A DNA stretch of 64,000 nucleotides from Picocystis sp. L7. Taxonomy: Eukaryota; Chlorophyta; Picocystophyceae; Picocystales; Picocystaceae. The translations under genes and the position numbers were made by a program. Below are positions 1 through 9,941 of this stretch, one piece after another (within the stretch, counting starts at the first letter, position 1; the number at the start of each line of letters is the position of its first letter). The stretch lies in assembly GCA_020975725.1 (NCBI GenBank), contig QXJR01000015.1, forward strand, positions 1 to 64,000, given 5' to 3'. A model generated the notes under the pieces. That model saw nothing but the letters and a program-made list of their open reading frames with translations, was not told where the DNA came from and did no database searches.

Positions 1-675
1 TAGTCGACGAGAGAGGGGAGAGTGAAGCAGCAGGCAGGGGCCTCCCTCCCTAGAAGGAGGCCCTAACAAGATGTAACACCAGTAGTGACTATATTACGGA
101 AATTTGCAGTGACACTTACAGCGAATAGCGCAAAGATCCTCCCCTTGGGAAGTGGTGACCCGCCTATGGCCTCGAGGGTCTCGACAGGATGTTCAGTCCC
201 TCCTTTCAGGACTGGGGCTCGAAAGGAATCAGCTCACGGGACCCGGGTTCACCCTCCCGTACTAATCGAGACACAAAACCGGACCCAGTCGGGGCGAATC
301 TTCTACAACCACATCTAGTGGTGGAATGCTGTGGTGACCGGATAAGGTTGGAAGCCATACGGTCCCAGGACCGTCCGATGGGGACGCGGGGACCCACGTG
401 GATCCCCAACCGCTTGTTGGGCGGATAAGAAGAGCAATTTCCACCACTCGTTCTCTACGAAGGAGGGAGAGAAAAAGGGGAGCGGCCCACTTGTTTGAAT
501 AGACGTTCGAGGAACCAACAACACGTCCATCGGTCGTTTCCTTCGCGTTTTGCTGAAGCTTGCGAGAGCAGTAAACGGCCTCGCAACTGCCTCCATCACT
601 CCCTTCGAGGGTTGCGAAGAAGAAAAAGGACAACCCCTCCTCAAGAGTCCTCGTGTATACCTTCACGGACGCTTG
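1..675. other. Non-coding region, no gene recognised
   Basis: Short ORFs overlap on both strands here and none resembles a known family. The sequence is GC-rich with simple purine tracts near the start. It may belong to the decayed retroelement that follows, but I see no LTR end or coding motif that proves it. Confidence 0.5.
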
Positions 676-1265
676 TTACCGTTGTACAACAGGCATTAGT
701 TCAATCCTAAATACCTCTCCGGGTACCCTTTCTGGGGGAGGCTCCGTCCTGGGAAGAAACACATCTTCATATCTGCAAAGCAACTCTTCGACCCTCTGTT
801 TCTGCTCCTGGCTCAACGGTACTTCATTTGACAATGTCACCTTAGACATTTCAGCTATCTCCTTCCCTTCCATCTCCAATTCCTCTAAAGACGCTCTCGG
901 CCTGATAGTGAGGAAGGTCGTCCTCACCACTTTTGTTTCTTCTGTCTCTCCGCTCGGTCCACAAAGGGAGAGGGAGGACTTATCATTGTGTGCAGCCTTC
1001 CCTTGCAGTTCATATTGCGTTCCCAAGGGGTCTTTGACGGTGATCCTGTTTGTAGGATACTCCACTTTCTCCATAAACTTCCTGCAGAACGCCGATCCCA
1101 AGATGCAATCCGAGTTGAGGTCGCCAACTCCATAGCGTACTCAACCACTCCACGGGCCCAACGTGGTGTACACATCCGCCGCCTTGACCCTGAACTCTCT
1201 GCAGCCCATGTTGCATTGAACCTCAGCCTCTCCTTGACCGGCCTCCATAGCAGCCGTCTAGGATC
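676..1265 (-). mobile_element. Old Ty3/gypsy pol fragment
   Basis: The minus strand encodes a piece matching the protease-to-RT linker of the gypsy elements in this window. It has a protease-like stretch with an ILGSAF-type motif, then a linker ending PPERVPGEVF, which corresponds to PTERVPGENF in copy 1. Only about 190 residues remain, with no RT, RNase H or integrase. It is a broken fossil, clearly older and more diverged than the element beside it. The 5' LTR of copy 1 starts directly at its edge, so copy 1 either landed in it or was joined to it later. Confidence 0.7.
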
Positions 1266-1912
1266 TGTAAGGGACTCATCGTCCCAGGCCCCCCATCGAG
1301 GAGCCTCTTTCTCCCCTTACTGTCCTCAGCCGCCCAGACAAGGGCAGGGGACTCGGATTTGCATGCTTGAATGGATGGTTGGGGTTGGGGTATTCCCTTA
1401 CAATAGGGATCCCCCCACCTGTACCAGACGGACCGGGGCGAGGTCCCCCCTCACGGGATCCTCGGTTCAGCACCGATCGGTGCCCCGACCAGGTGGAGGT
1501 TTCGACCCCCAGGTCGGCTGCCCTCCACACGATCCGGTGCTCGAAACCGGGGGATCGAATCTACTGGCTCGATCCGATCGAGGGATCGAACGGCCAGGAG
1601 CGCCCCAGCCGGATGCATCGACCAGGTCGCCGGTGCTCCACCATCCGATGGAGCACAGGAGCCGCCAGGAGATCTTGGCCCTTGGCCGTCTTGGGCGGAT
1701 AAGGCCTGGCGAGACCATCCCCCTGTGCGAGACCTCTCTAGGACCTCTCACGGGACTTTGTAATCGAACCAGAACCTTCCTGACTCCAGCTCTCAAGCGT
1801 GCTCAGGTTCTCCACGCGACCACACCAGCCACCTTGCTCCGCCTCACGAAAAGTGCTTTCATCCAAGCTTACCGCACGGTGATTTGCTGTGCGAGTAACA
1901 AGAACCACAACA
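1266..1912 (+). repeat. 5' LTR of gypsy copy 1
   Basis: A 647-bp direct repeat of 8073-8719, starting TGTAAGGGACTC and ending CCACAACA. An 84-codon minus-strand frame and a 111-codon plus-strand frame stay open in every copy of this LTR. I regard them as chance frames in GC-rich DNA. Confidence 0.95.
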
Positions 1913-1937
1913 GAGTGTACGAGTTCCGTCGATCGTG

Positions 1938-2993
1938 ATGCCCGAAGCAACCGTGGACGACACCACCTCAGTGGAAGTCCTCATGGAACGGATAAAAGAG
2001 TTGGAAGAGGAGTTGGCCAATGCTCAGCCATCTCCTGAAGACCACAATCCAAAGCATGTCCCCGCTGAATTCAGCGACATGTTCGAAGCATTACGCAAAT
2101 CTGGGGCTGTCAAGGGCATCGACTTGCCCACGCCCACGATCTTCACTGGTGAAGAACTCAAGAAAGACCCCTATGCCTTGCATAGGTGGTACAAGGAAGT
2201 GTCTTGCTGGGTAAAAGCAAGAGTTGGCAAGGACATACCACAAGCTGCCATGGCGTTGCAAACGCTTGGCGGTACGGCAAGACTGGCCATGGAGAACAGG
2301 GAGTCATCTCATCCCGGACAGTTGAAATCAATCGATGCGATCTTGCAGGCCCTCTTGGACATCTTCCAAAGATGTGATCCAGGCTCAAAGGCATACGATG
2401 AGTTCTTACGAACTCGTATGCGCCCTGAAGAAACAGCCGTTGATTTCCTCAACAGGTTGTTGTCCCTTTCTGTGGTCATCAACAGCAGCAAGGACCCAAC
2501 AGTCCACCGTATTACCGACGAAGAACTTGCTGCCCGCTTCCGTGCAGGACTGCCAGGGTGGATGATGCAACAGCTTCGCGAAAAGCATCAGTTGCTGGTC
2601 AGCCTCCATCAAGTTCCAGATGTGAGTGCATGGGGACTGGCAGGAACCGCAATGGAGATTGAACAAAACAGATCCCATAACCAGGTGACCACAAGGAAAT
2701 TCAAGAAAAAGTATGTCCCCGGACGTACGAATGCCGTTCTGGACAGCAGGGTCCAACATCACCAGCCCAACAGGCAGCAGCGCTCATCGAAGCGATTTCA
2801 AGACCTGGAGGAACAAGACAAGGATGCCATCAGGGCTCTCAAGGAAGACCTCAAGCCTTATGAACTGAAGGCCACACTGCCTTGTGGGATTCTCAAGCGA
2901 TGCCGTGAGTTGTCGGTCTGCGAATCATGCCACCGATACGGACACAACAGCAAAGGGTGCAAAGCCCGCGATGTGTTCAGTCCAAAAAACTAG
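1938..2993 (+). CDS. gag: Gag capsid/nucleocapsid protein, gypsy copy 1
   Basis: Gag packages the element RNA in virus-like particles. The ATG at 1938 (MPEATVDD) lies 25 bp after the 5' LTR and gives 351 residues. An N-terminal acidic coiled-coil-like stretch (MERIKELEEELANA) is followed by a retrotransposon Gag (capsid) region, residues about 50-230, with the motif DPYALHRWYKE. A basic region comes next, then a CCHC zinc knuckle of the form CX2CX4HX4C near the C terminus (CESCHRYGHNSKGC). The stop codon follows directly after an A-AAA-AAC slippery sequence, and pol continues in the -1 frame. Copy 3 encodes an almost identical protein, and copy 2 a diverged one with the same layout. Confidence 0.9.
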   Translation: MPEATVDDTTSVEVLMERIKELEEELANAQPSPEDHNPKHVPAEFSDMFEALRKSGAVKGIDLPTPTIFTGEELKKDPYALHRWYKEVSCWVKARVGKDIPQAAMALQTLGGTARLAMENRESSHPGQLKSIDAILQALLDIFQRCDPGSKAYDEFLRTRMRPEETAVDFLNRLLSLSVVINSSKDPTVHRITDEELAARFRAGLPGWMMQQLREKHQLLVSLHQVPDVSAWGLAGTAMEIEQNRSHNQVTTRKFKKKYVPGRTNAVLDSRVQHHQPNRQQRSSKRFQDLEEQDKDAIRALKEDLKPYELKATLPCGILKRCRELSVCESCHRYGHNSKGCKARDVFSPKN

Positions 2994-5900
2994 GCAAACT
3001 CCAGCGGTCAATGGGGCTTGACCGCATGGAGCCGGGAGCGTCAGCGAACACTCCCCCAAGTATGGATCTGCCCCCTTTGAAAGATCCAGAAACCAAGCAA
3101 ACAGATTGGCAGGCTATGCAGGAGCACGCTGTCCGTAATCGCCGACCAGGGCAGGTGCTGCCACTGCATGCCATCAACAACCTTACACCAAGAAAAGAAT
3201 TTCTCACCTCGCAGTGTTCGTTTGCCCACAGACGATCTCCGGTGAACAGTCAAGCCTACCTGGATACTCTTTCCAGTTTCTCCTTTGTGACGCCCCAGCT
3301 CTTACGAAGGATCCAAGAGTCCGATACCAGGGGCACAACCTGGAGGACAACCCAAGAATTTGTGGAATTTGGAGTTGCTGTGGGTAGCAACATCCACAAA
3401 GCACCCATCGTGAATCTGCAAATCAAGATCGACAGTTTCTGTGTGTGGCACGACTTCGGAGTGGCCCCCATACAAGAGTTCGAATGTATACTGGGCAGTG
3501 ACTTTTCGAATGCTTATCTCCAGGTGCTCAATTGGCAGCAAAGGAAAATGGTTCTGCTGGACTCAGCAGGAAAGCGCCACACCGTTCACGGGGACGGCAA
3601 GTTCATCCAGGCACGACGACTTGACTTAGTTGTCCCTGCCGCTGAAGTTCGAAAAGCCGTTCGCACACCAGGATGCCTTTACCTGATCGTACAACCGCAA
3701 GACGCTCGATGGGAGCTTGAAGCTGAAGAACAGGAGCTCCAGTTGGAAAAAAGCCAACTCAGCTCACAGGTAACACTCACAAAACAGGAACAGCAGCGAT
3801 TGCAGGATTTGCTGGACTCATATGCAGACTGCTTCCAGCCCCGGAAGGAACCACCCACTGAACGAGTCCCGGGTGAAAACTTCAGCATCCCGTTACAACC
3901 AGGAACATCACCCCAGTTCACCCAATATTACAGGCTATCGCCATCGGAGCGCGAGGAGTTACGCAAATTGCTTGCAGAATATGTGGATGCAGGAAAGATG
4001 GATATTTGTGCTGGCTCAGCATGGGGGGCGCCCGTGATCCTCGTTCCGAAGAAGGACGGTGGATGGCGCGTCGTCTTTGACTATCGTAAACTGAACAACG
4101 TTGCGATCAAAGACAGATATCCCCTACCGCGCATCGACGATTTCTTGCAAGGTCTCGGTGGATCCCAGTTCTTTTCAGCAATGGATGCATTGGATGGGTT
4201 TCACCAGCTGCCCATGAACCCAGCAGACATTGACAAGACTGCAGTACAGACCCCTTTTGGTAGCTACACCTGGAGGGTGATGCCAATGGGAATTGCAAAT
4301 GCACCTGCAGCTTTTCAAAGGATGATGAATAGAATCTTCGGTCACTTGACCTTTGCCAAGGTCTATGTGGACGATATTCTGATTCACTCCAGTAGCAAGG
4401 AAGCCCACTTCCAGCATCTGGAGGAGTTGTTGCAGGTGTGCAGGACTGCCGACATCCGCTTGAAGCGGTCAAAATGTCATTTTTTCTGTACCACTCTGGA
4501 CTGGGTAGGTTTCCGCATCGAAAACCAAGAGCTGCGATGTTCGCCCCAAAAGCTCAACAAGATACAGCATTTCCCCAAGCCAAGGACACAGAAAGAAAAT
4601 ATGGCCTTTCTTGGCCTCTGCCAGTTCTATCTCAGATTTGTGCCACACTATTCAGACATTGCAGCCCCACTTACAGAATTGAACAAGAAAAAATACGCTC
4701 ACGATTTCCAACGCTATTGGATGGAACAGCATGATCAAGCCTTCCAGCAACTCGTAAAGCATCTCACCACTGCCCCAGCACTGGTGCTGTTCAATGAGGA
4801 TCGCCCCACTCGGGTAGAGACCGATGCGTCCAGCATTGGGATGGGGGCTGTGCTGCAGCAAGAAATCGCCCCAGGCGAGTGGCGGCCAGTCGAATATTGG
4901 AGTCGCAAGTTCAATGCAGCCCAGCGTAACTATCACGCTGCGGAACGCGAGACTTGCGCTATCGTCTACGCACTGGCGCATTGGAGACATCTGCTATTTG
5001 GGTGCCCATTTACTGTCATCACCGACAACACAGCATCCAAATACTTGACAACCAAAAGTGTCCAACAGTTATCGCCACGCGATGCCCGCTGGATCGAAAA
5101 GTTAGCGTACTACGCTCCGTTCAGCGTAGAGTATCGCCCTGGAAAAGAAAATGTGGGAGCCGACTATTTCTCCCGTCATCCGGTGAACGATGCAGCAGTA
5201 CCGTTACGAACAATGACGATCCTGGACCTCTGTGCAGGAATGGGCACGACACTTCGCGCCCTCGAACTGGCCATACCTGAAGATGGAGCACTCACTATCA
5301 ATTACATTGCAGTGGAACAAGATCCAGATTGTAGAGCAGTAATTCAAAGGGTCTTCAACTCAGTACACTTGACCCGTCCTGGACTCTTCATACGGGAAGA
5401 TATATTCAGATATGGAAACGACGTGCGCACCCTTGCGCATCGCCGGAAACTTCCCACGGTGGACTTGCTGATTGCAGGAGTACCCTGCCAGCCATTCTCA
5501 CGTGCCAAGACTTCAACCACAGACCCGCCATTGGGCCTGCGTGACGCACGAGAGTTATTCACAGCCATCAGGGACATACGAACCCGTATACCAACAGAAC
5601 ACTCCTACATCGTAGAGTGTACTCCGTTCGCAGCCCACCTGCAGAATGATCTGGAGCGCATCAGCGAGTGGTTGGGAGAACCGCAGGAACACCACATGGA
5701 TGAATACTCCCCGCAGCAGCGAACAAGACTTTGCTGGACGAATCTTCCACCGCCGAAACCCGATCATGACTTGCTGTCCACAGTACCGCTTACGTGGCAG
5801 GACTGCCTGGAAGAGGGATCGACGCCCCCGCTCGATTCACGGGGCCTGCCCCGCTTAAAATGCCCAACACTCATGGCTTCCGCCAACAGTCACAGTGACC

Positions 5901-8038
5901 GTTCGCGTACCACCTGGGTAGTGGGACAAGACAATCTTCTGCGCGAACTTTCCATCCAGGAGCGCGAAAAACTGGTAGGCATGCAGCCTGAAGATACTGC
6001 AGGGCACAGAATCACACCTGCAGCAAGACGACGAATGTGCGGCAATGCGTTCCCCGTCGGCTGGCTCGCTGTCCTTATTGCAGACATGCACAAGCTGTGG
6101 AATCGTACACTGCTAGGTACCCGTAGTGCAGATAATACAACTTGTGGTTCTGTGAACGCAATACGGACGCAGCGCAGCTCGTCCAACGACAATGGGTCAG
6201 CAGCACACATCACCAACGTACCGCTGCTATCGCGTATTCGCACAGCAATCTTGCATGACAAAGACTATCAAAACAAACTGAAGCATCCACCTCCAGGTTA
6301 CATCTGCAGAGATGGCCTCTTATTCCGCGACAACGCAACATCACCACTGGGACACTATGCAGGACCAGCAATTCTCCAAGCCCCCTTGGACAACGCTCTC
6401 CGCCAAGACATGCTCCACCTGGTGCACGATCGCGCCCACTTTGGCGCCCATCGTACATATGAAGCTGCCCGCCGACACTTTTATTGGCCCGGCATGAAGG
6501 CCCACATCAAGCAGTTTGTGGCACGGTGTCCCACCTGCCAGAGGATGAAGCCTACAAACACCAGCCGTGCGCGCCCGCAGCTGCCAGAAATGAGGTATTA
6601 TCCACATCCTTTTCATACAGTAGTGCTTGATGTGGTAGAAGGCCTGCCACTCACCCCTGATCATCACAATGCAGTGATCACGGTAGTGGATCGGCTTACG
6701 AAGTTCGCTGTTTACGTTCCCATGCATACATCATGGTCAGCCACTCGTCAAGCTCGTGCCTTACTGGACAATGTGGTGTACAAGTACCACACACCCACTA
6801 TCATACATACCGATAATGGTCCAGCCTATCGGAAGCTGTTCGCTGCTTATTGCACAGCTTTGGGGTCTAGCCACAAGACAGGCACCCCTTATCATTCACA
6901 GTCTCAAGGTCCGGTCGAACGCCAACATCGCACGCTGTTGCAGACACTGCGAACGATGACCGATAAACCAGAGAATTGGGATCAGTATTTGCAGGCCGCA
7001 GCGCACGCATACAACGACAGCGTGCACTCGCTTTTGGAACGCAGCCCCTTTGAAATGCTATATGGCTGCCCTTCCCGCCTACCGTGGCACCTGCAGTTGG
7101 TGACCACTGGTACTGAAACAAGAAATCTGCTTACTTCCCCAAACAAAATGATCACTGGATTGCTTACAGCACAGAGAAAAGTATACAGTGCCATTCAAGA
7201 CTTACTGGTGGACCGCGCCAAACAACAGGCTGCCTCCACCCAACATCTTCCTGCTCGTACGTTCAAGCCTGGTGATTGGGTAAAGTTACAATACGGACTG
7301 AAGGACACGCAGGATCGCCCGAAGCTCGAACCTTACTGGGAAGGACCGTACTGCATCGATAAAGCACTTGGCAATGATGCATACAGTTTAGTGCTGCCCC
7401 CTGGCACACGCTTTCAGAACCGCTTTCACGTGGACCGCCTGCTACCATGGATTGATTCAGATCTGTCCCTCTTTCCATTGGACCATCCTATACAGCCCTT
7501 GGACAGTCTTCCCACCTCAGTGCAGGAGACAACGATGGATCGATGGCCAGTTGCACGGTACTTGGTGCGAGACTTTTCACAGTTTCCTGCAAAGGCAATA
7601 CGCTACTGGGTTCGCGGACACGATCAGCAAACTTACTGGATTGATGAAGATGCAACAATCCTGGATGAAATATTGGACTTGGAAGAAACTAATGGATGCT
7701 TGCCGGAGTGCGGCATCAGCAAACGCAATCGTCATGCAGTGGAACAACACAAGCAGGGTGCATACCTGCTTACACCGAATCCAGTACTGCAAAACACCTG
7801 GACTTGGACATCCATGCCTTACAGCACCCGTCAACGACAGCAGTGGCAGCCACCTACCAAACTTCCTGGATCAGTGGTTATGGATGCTTTTGAAGTGGAT
7901 CAAGGCGTGCAACATTATAAAGGCATCGTTCAATCGGATGGACATACCGTACTTTGGACAGACGGTTACAAGACTCGCCACACAACAACAGAGGTCAGAA
8001 GCATGCTTTACAACCCTGTTGCGGTGGCATACAGCTAG
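2927..8038 (+). CDS. pol: Pol polyprotein with C5 cytosine DNA methyltransferase domain, copy 1
   Basis: One open frame of 1703 codons overlaps the end of gag. Domains in order (numbered from 2927): a retropepsin-like protease, about residues 100-230; reverse transcriptase, about 340-530, with YVDD near 479; RNase H, about 620-750, with VETDAS near 630; C5-methyltransferase, about 763-1045; integrase zinc finger HHCC, about 1166-1205, ending CPTCQRMK; and the integrase DDE core (LDVVEG near 1234, HTDNGPAY near 1294, PVERQHRTL near 1329). A C-terminal tail follows. Methyltransferase motifs seen are I (DLCAGMGTT), IV (GVPCQPFSRA, with the catalytic Cys near 853), VI (VECTP), VIII (QQRTRLCW) and X (GNAFPVGWL). 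The domain would methylate cytosine C5 in DNA, plausibly the element's own cDNA. It looks whole. Confidence 0.92.
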   Translation: MPPIRTQQQRVQSPRCVQSKKLGKLQRSMGLDRMEPGASANTPPSMDLPPLKDPETKQTDWQAMQEHAVRNRRPGQVLPLHAINNLTPRKEFLTSQCSFAHRRSPVNSQAYLDTLSSFSFVTPQLLRRIQESDTRGTTWRTTQEFVEFGVAVGSNIHKAPIVNLQIKIDSFCVWHDFGVAPIQEFECILGSDFSNAYLQVLNWQQRKMVLLDSAGKRHTVHGDGKFIQARRLDLVVPAAEVRKAVRTPGCLYLIVQPQDARWELEAEEQELQLEKSQLSSQVTLTKQEQQRLQDLLDSYADCFQPRKEPPTERVPGENFSIPLQPGTSPQFTQYYRLSPSEREELRKLLAEYVDAGKMDICAGSAWGAPVILVPKKDGGWRVVFDYRKLNNVAIKDRYPLPRIDDFLQGLGGSQFFSAMDALDGFHQLPMNPADIDKTAVQTPFGSYTWRVMPMGIANAPAAFQRMMNRIFGHLTFAKVYVDDILIHSSSKEAHFQHLEELLQVCRTADIRLKRSKCHFFCTTLDWVGFRIENQELRCSPQKLNKIQHFPKPRTQKENMAFLGLCQFYLRFVPHYSDIAAPLTELNKKKYAHDFQRYWMEQHDQAFQQLVKHLTTAPALVLFNEDRPTRVETDASSIGMGAVLQQEIAPGEWRPVEYWSRKFNAAQRNYHAAERETCAIVYALAHWRHLLFGCPFTVITDNTASKYLTTKSVQQLSPRDARWIEKLAYYAPFSVEYRPGKENVGADYFSRHPVNDAAVPLRTMTILDLCAGMGTTLRALELAIPEDGALTINYIAVEQDPDCRAVIQRVFNSVHLTRPGLFIREDIFRYGNDVRTLAHRRKLPTVDLLIAGVPCQPFSRAKTSTTDPPLGLRDARELFTAIRDIRTRIPTEHSYIVECTPFAAHLQNDLERISEWLGEPQEHHMDEYSPQQRTRLCWTNLPPPKPDHDLLSTVPLTWQDCLEEGSTPPLDSRGLPRLKCPTLMASANSHSDRSRTTWVVGQDNLLRELSIQEREKLVGMQPEDTAGHRITPAARRRMCGNAFPVGWLAVLIADMHKLWNRTLLGTRSADNTTCGSVNAIRTQRSSSNDNGSAAHITNVPLLSRIRTAILHDKDYQNKLKHPPPGYICRDGLLFRDNATSPLGHYAGPAILQAPLDNALRQDMLHLVHDRAHFGAHRTYEAARRHFYWPGMKAHIKQFVARCPTCQRMKPTNTSRARPQLPEMRYYPHPFHTVVLDVVEGLPLTPDHHNAVITVVDRLTKFAVYVPMHTSWSATRQARALLDNVVYKYHTPTIIHTDNGPAYRKLFAAYCTALGSSHKTGTPYHSQSQGPVERQHRTLLQTLRTMTDKPENWDQYLQAAAHAYNDSVHSLLERSPFEMLYGCPSRLPWHLQLVTTGTETRNLLTSPNKMITGLLTAQRKVYSAIQDLLVDRAKQQAASTQHLPARTFKPGDWVKLQYGLKDTQDRPKLEPYWEGPYCIDKALGNDAYSLVLPPGTRFQNRFHVDRLLPWIDSDLSLFPLDHPIQPLDSLPTSVQETTMDRWPVARYLVRDFSQFPAKAIRYWVRGHDQQTYWIDEDATILDEILDLEETNGCLPECGISKRNRHAVEQHKQGAYLLTPNPVLQNTWTWTSMPYSTRQRQQWQPPTKLPGSVVMDAFEVDQGVQHYKGIVQSDGHTVLWTDGYKTRHTTTEVRSMLYNPVAVAYS
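2984..2990 (+). promoter_or_regulatory. Putative -1 ribosomal frameshift site
   Basis: In the gag frame the sequence reads CCA AAA AAC TAG. This gives the canonical slippery heptamer A-AAA-AAC immediately before the gag stop, and pol is open in the -1 frame from 2927 onward. The same heptamer in the same position occurs in copies 2 and 3. Gag-to-pol frameshifting is known in Ty3/gypsy elements; its use here is inferred. Confidence 0.75.
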
Positions 8039-8072
8039 TGTTTTCTTGCTGCTACGCAGGGAACCGGGAGAC

Positions 8073-8719
8073 TGTAAGGGACTCATCGTCCCAGGCCCCC
8101 CATCGAGGAGCCTCTTTCTCCCCTTACTATCCTCAGCCGCCCACACAAGGGCAGGGGACTCGGATTTGCATGCTTGAATGGATGGTTGGGGTTGGGGTAT
8201 TCCCTTACAGTAGGGAAACCCCCACCTGTACCAGACGGACCGGGGCGAGGTCCCCCCTCACGGGATCCTCGGTTCAGCACCGATCGGTGCCCCGACCAGG
8301 TGGAGGTTTCGACCCCCAGGTCGGCTGCCCTCCACACGATCCGGTGCTCGAAACCGGGGGATCGAATCTACTGGCTCGATCCGATCGAGGGATCGAACGG
8401 CCAGGAGCGCCCCAGCCGGATGCATCGACCAGGTCGCCGGTGCTCCACCATCCGATGGAGCACAGGAGCCGCCAGGAGATCTTGGCCCTTGGCCGTCTTG
8501 GGCGGATAAGGCCTGGCGAGACCATCCCCCTGTGCGAGACCTCTCTAGGACCTCTCACGGGACTTTGTAATCGAACCAGAACCTTCCTGACTCCAGCTCT
8601 CAAGCGTGCTCAGGTTCTCCACGCGACCACACCAGCCACCTTGCTCCGCCTCACGAAAAGTGCTTTCATCCAAGCTTACCGCACGGTGATTTGCCGTGCG
8701 AGTAACAAGAACCACAACA
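8073..8719 (+). repeat. 3' LTR of gypsy copy 1
   Basis: The 647-bp partner of 1266-1912. By eye it differs from its own 5' LTR at 6 positions but from the 5' LTR of copy 3 (59548-60194) at only 2. That hints at exchange between copies. Confidence 0.95.
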
Positions 8720-8734
8720 ACGGGGTGGCAGAGG

Positions 8735-9290
8735 ACCCCTTCCAACTGCGTCGTTTCGAGGAAAATGAATCCGAAACTCGGCAGACAGGCCTTTCGAAGC
8801 CTCCGGAGACAGGTGGAGGCCTCGTCCCGACCCTTCCTCCCATTCCGAGGCCGCGAAGGGACCTCCTGCTGCCCGACGACGCCTCGGTCCCTTGGCCGCT
8901 GGGAGGTCGTCCACCCGGAGGACCCCTTCCAATTGCGTCGTTTCGAGGAAAATGGATCCGAAACTCGGCAGACAGGCCTTTCGAAGCCTCCGGAGACAGG
9001 TGGAGGCCTCGTCCCGACCCTTCCTCCCATTCCGAGGCCGCGAAGGGACCTCCTGCTGCCCGACGACGCCTCGGTCCCTTGGCCGCTGGGAGGTCGTCCA
9101 CCCGGAGGACCCCTTCCAATTGCGTCGATTCGAGGAAAATGAATCCGAAACTCGGCAGACAGGCCTTTCGAAGCCTCCGAAGACAGGTGGAGGCCTCGTC
9201 CCGACCCTTCCTCCCATTCCGAGGCCGCGAAGGGACCTCCTGCTGCCCGACGACGCCTCGGTCCCTTGGCCGCTGGGAGGTCGTGCAGGA
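8735..9290. repeat. 187-bp tandem repeat, about three copies
   Basis: A 187-bp unit beginning accccttccaa recurs at 8735, 8922 and 9109 with only a few substitutions between copies. It ends soon after gctgggaggtcgt in the third copy. The unit is GC-rich and its length is not a multiple of three, so the long frames across it are not good protein candidates. It starts 15 bp after the 3' LTR of copy 1. Confidence 0.95.
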
Positions 9291-9941
9291 GGGAGAGGGT
9301 AGATAGCGCTGAAAACGCTGGCAGTCAGGCGTCGGGATGATTGCGTCTTGGATCCTTTATCAATCGTAGATTCAGGCATCGTGGGCGCCTGGAAGACTCG
9401 TCGGAGTGATTTTGGACGAATTGGTCGTGCGTCCGAAGGGGTCGGGGTTGTTCCGACAGCTCGTTCGCACAGTACCCGAGGGGTTCACGAAAGTAGGAAT
9501 GCCCCCCTTTTTCTCTCTGTCTTCGTCTTATTCGCGCTCCTGAATACCCCCTTTGGTTCCTTCATCGTGATTGGTCCGAAGTCGGATGTCGTCCTCGGCG
9601 GGCATGGATACTTGCTCGGGATGTCCAATGGCAAATCTTCTACCCAAGGCATTTCCTTTACAGTCCCCGCTGAGTCGCCCCAAGTATCGGGATTCCTTGC
9701 TTCTGAACCCAAATCGAGGGACAGAGCTTGGGAGGACCGCGAACTTTTGCAGCCGAACAGGGGACGGGAATCCCGGGTCTTAGTGTCGGAATTACACATT
9801 CTTACCGTACCGAGTTTCGGGGGCTTCGATACGGCTCCTCTCAAATACGGGGAAGGTGTCCCGTGGGGGCATTTTTGTCCCGTGGGGGCAGACCCCAATT
9901 CGACCCCTAATCCCTGTTTCGGCACGGGCATTTTGGCAACT
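9291..9941. other. Intergenic DNA, no gene recognised
   Basis: Long open frames cross this GC-rich stretch on both strands and continue into the neighbouring inverted repeat, but none shows a known motif. A 13-bp sequence (tcccgtgggggca) occurs twice near 9860-9890. This is the outer flank of the large inverted-repeat element. Confidence 0.5.

Larger units (their letters stand above)
1266..8719 (+). mobile_element. Ty3/gypsy LTR retrotransposon with DNA methyltransferase, copy 1
   Basis: A 7.45-kb element with two 647-bp LTRs that start TG and end CA, a gag ORF, and one long pol ORF in the -1 frame. A purine-rich stretch (cagggaaccgggagac) just before the 3' LTR fits a polypurine tract. The LTRs differ at about 6 of 647 positions, so the element looks young. 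It looks whole: no obvious break in gag or pol. The 5-bp sequences outside the two LTRs (ggatc and acggg) do not match, so no target duplication is seen. Order: LTR, gag, protease, RT, RNase H, C5-methyltransferase, integrase, C-terminal tail, LTR. Confidence 0.93.

Noticed and set aside
1276-1702. Small ORFs inside the LTRs, present in all copies
   Set aside because: Conserved only because the LTRs are recent copies; no known domain and overlapping frames on both strands.
7954-9306. 450-codon frame across the 3' LTR and the 187-bp repeats
   Set aside because: Made of LTR plus tandem-repeat translation. The repeat unit is not a multiple of three, so the peptide is not periodic.
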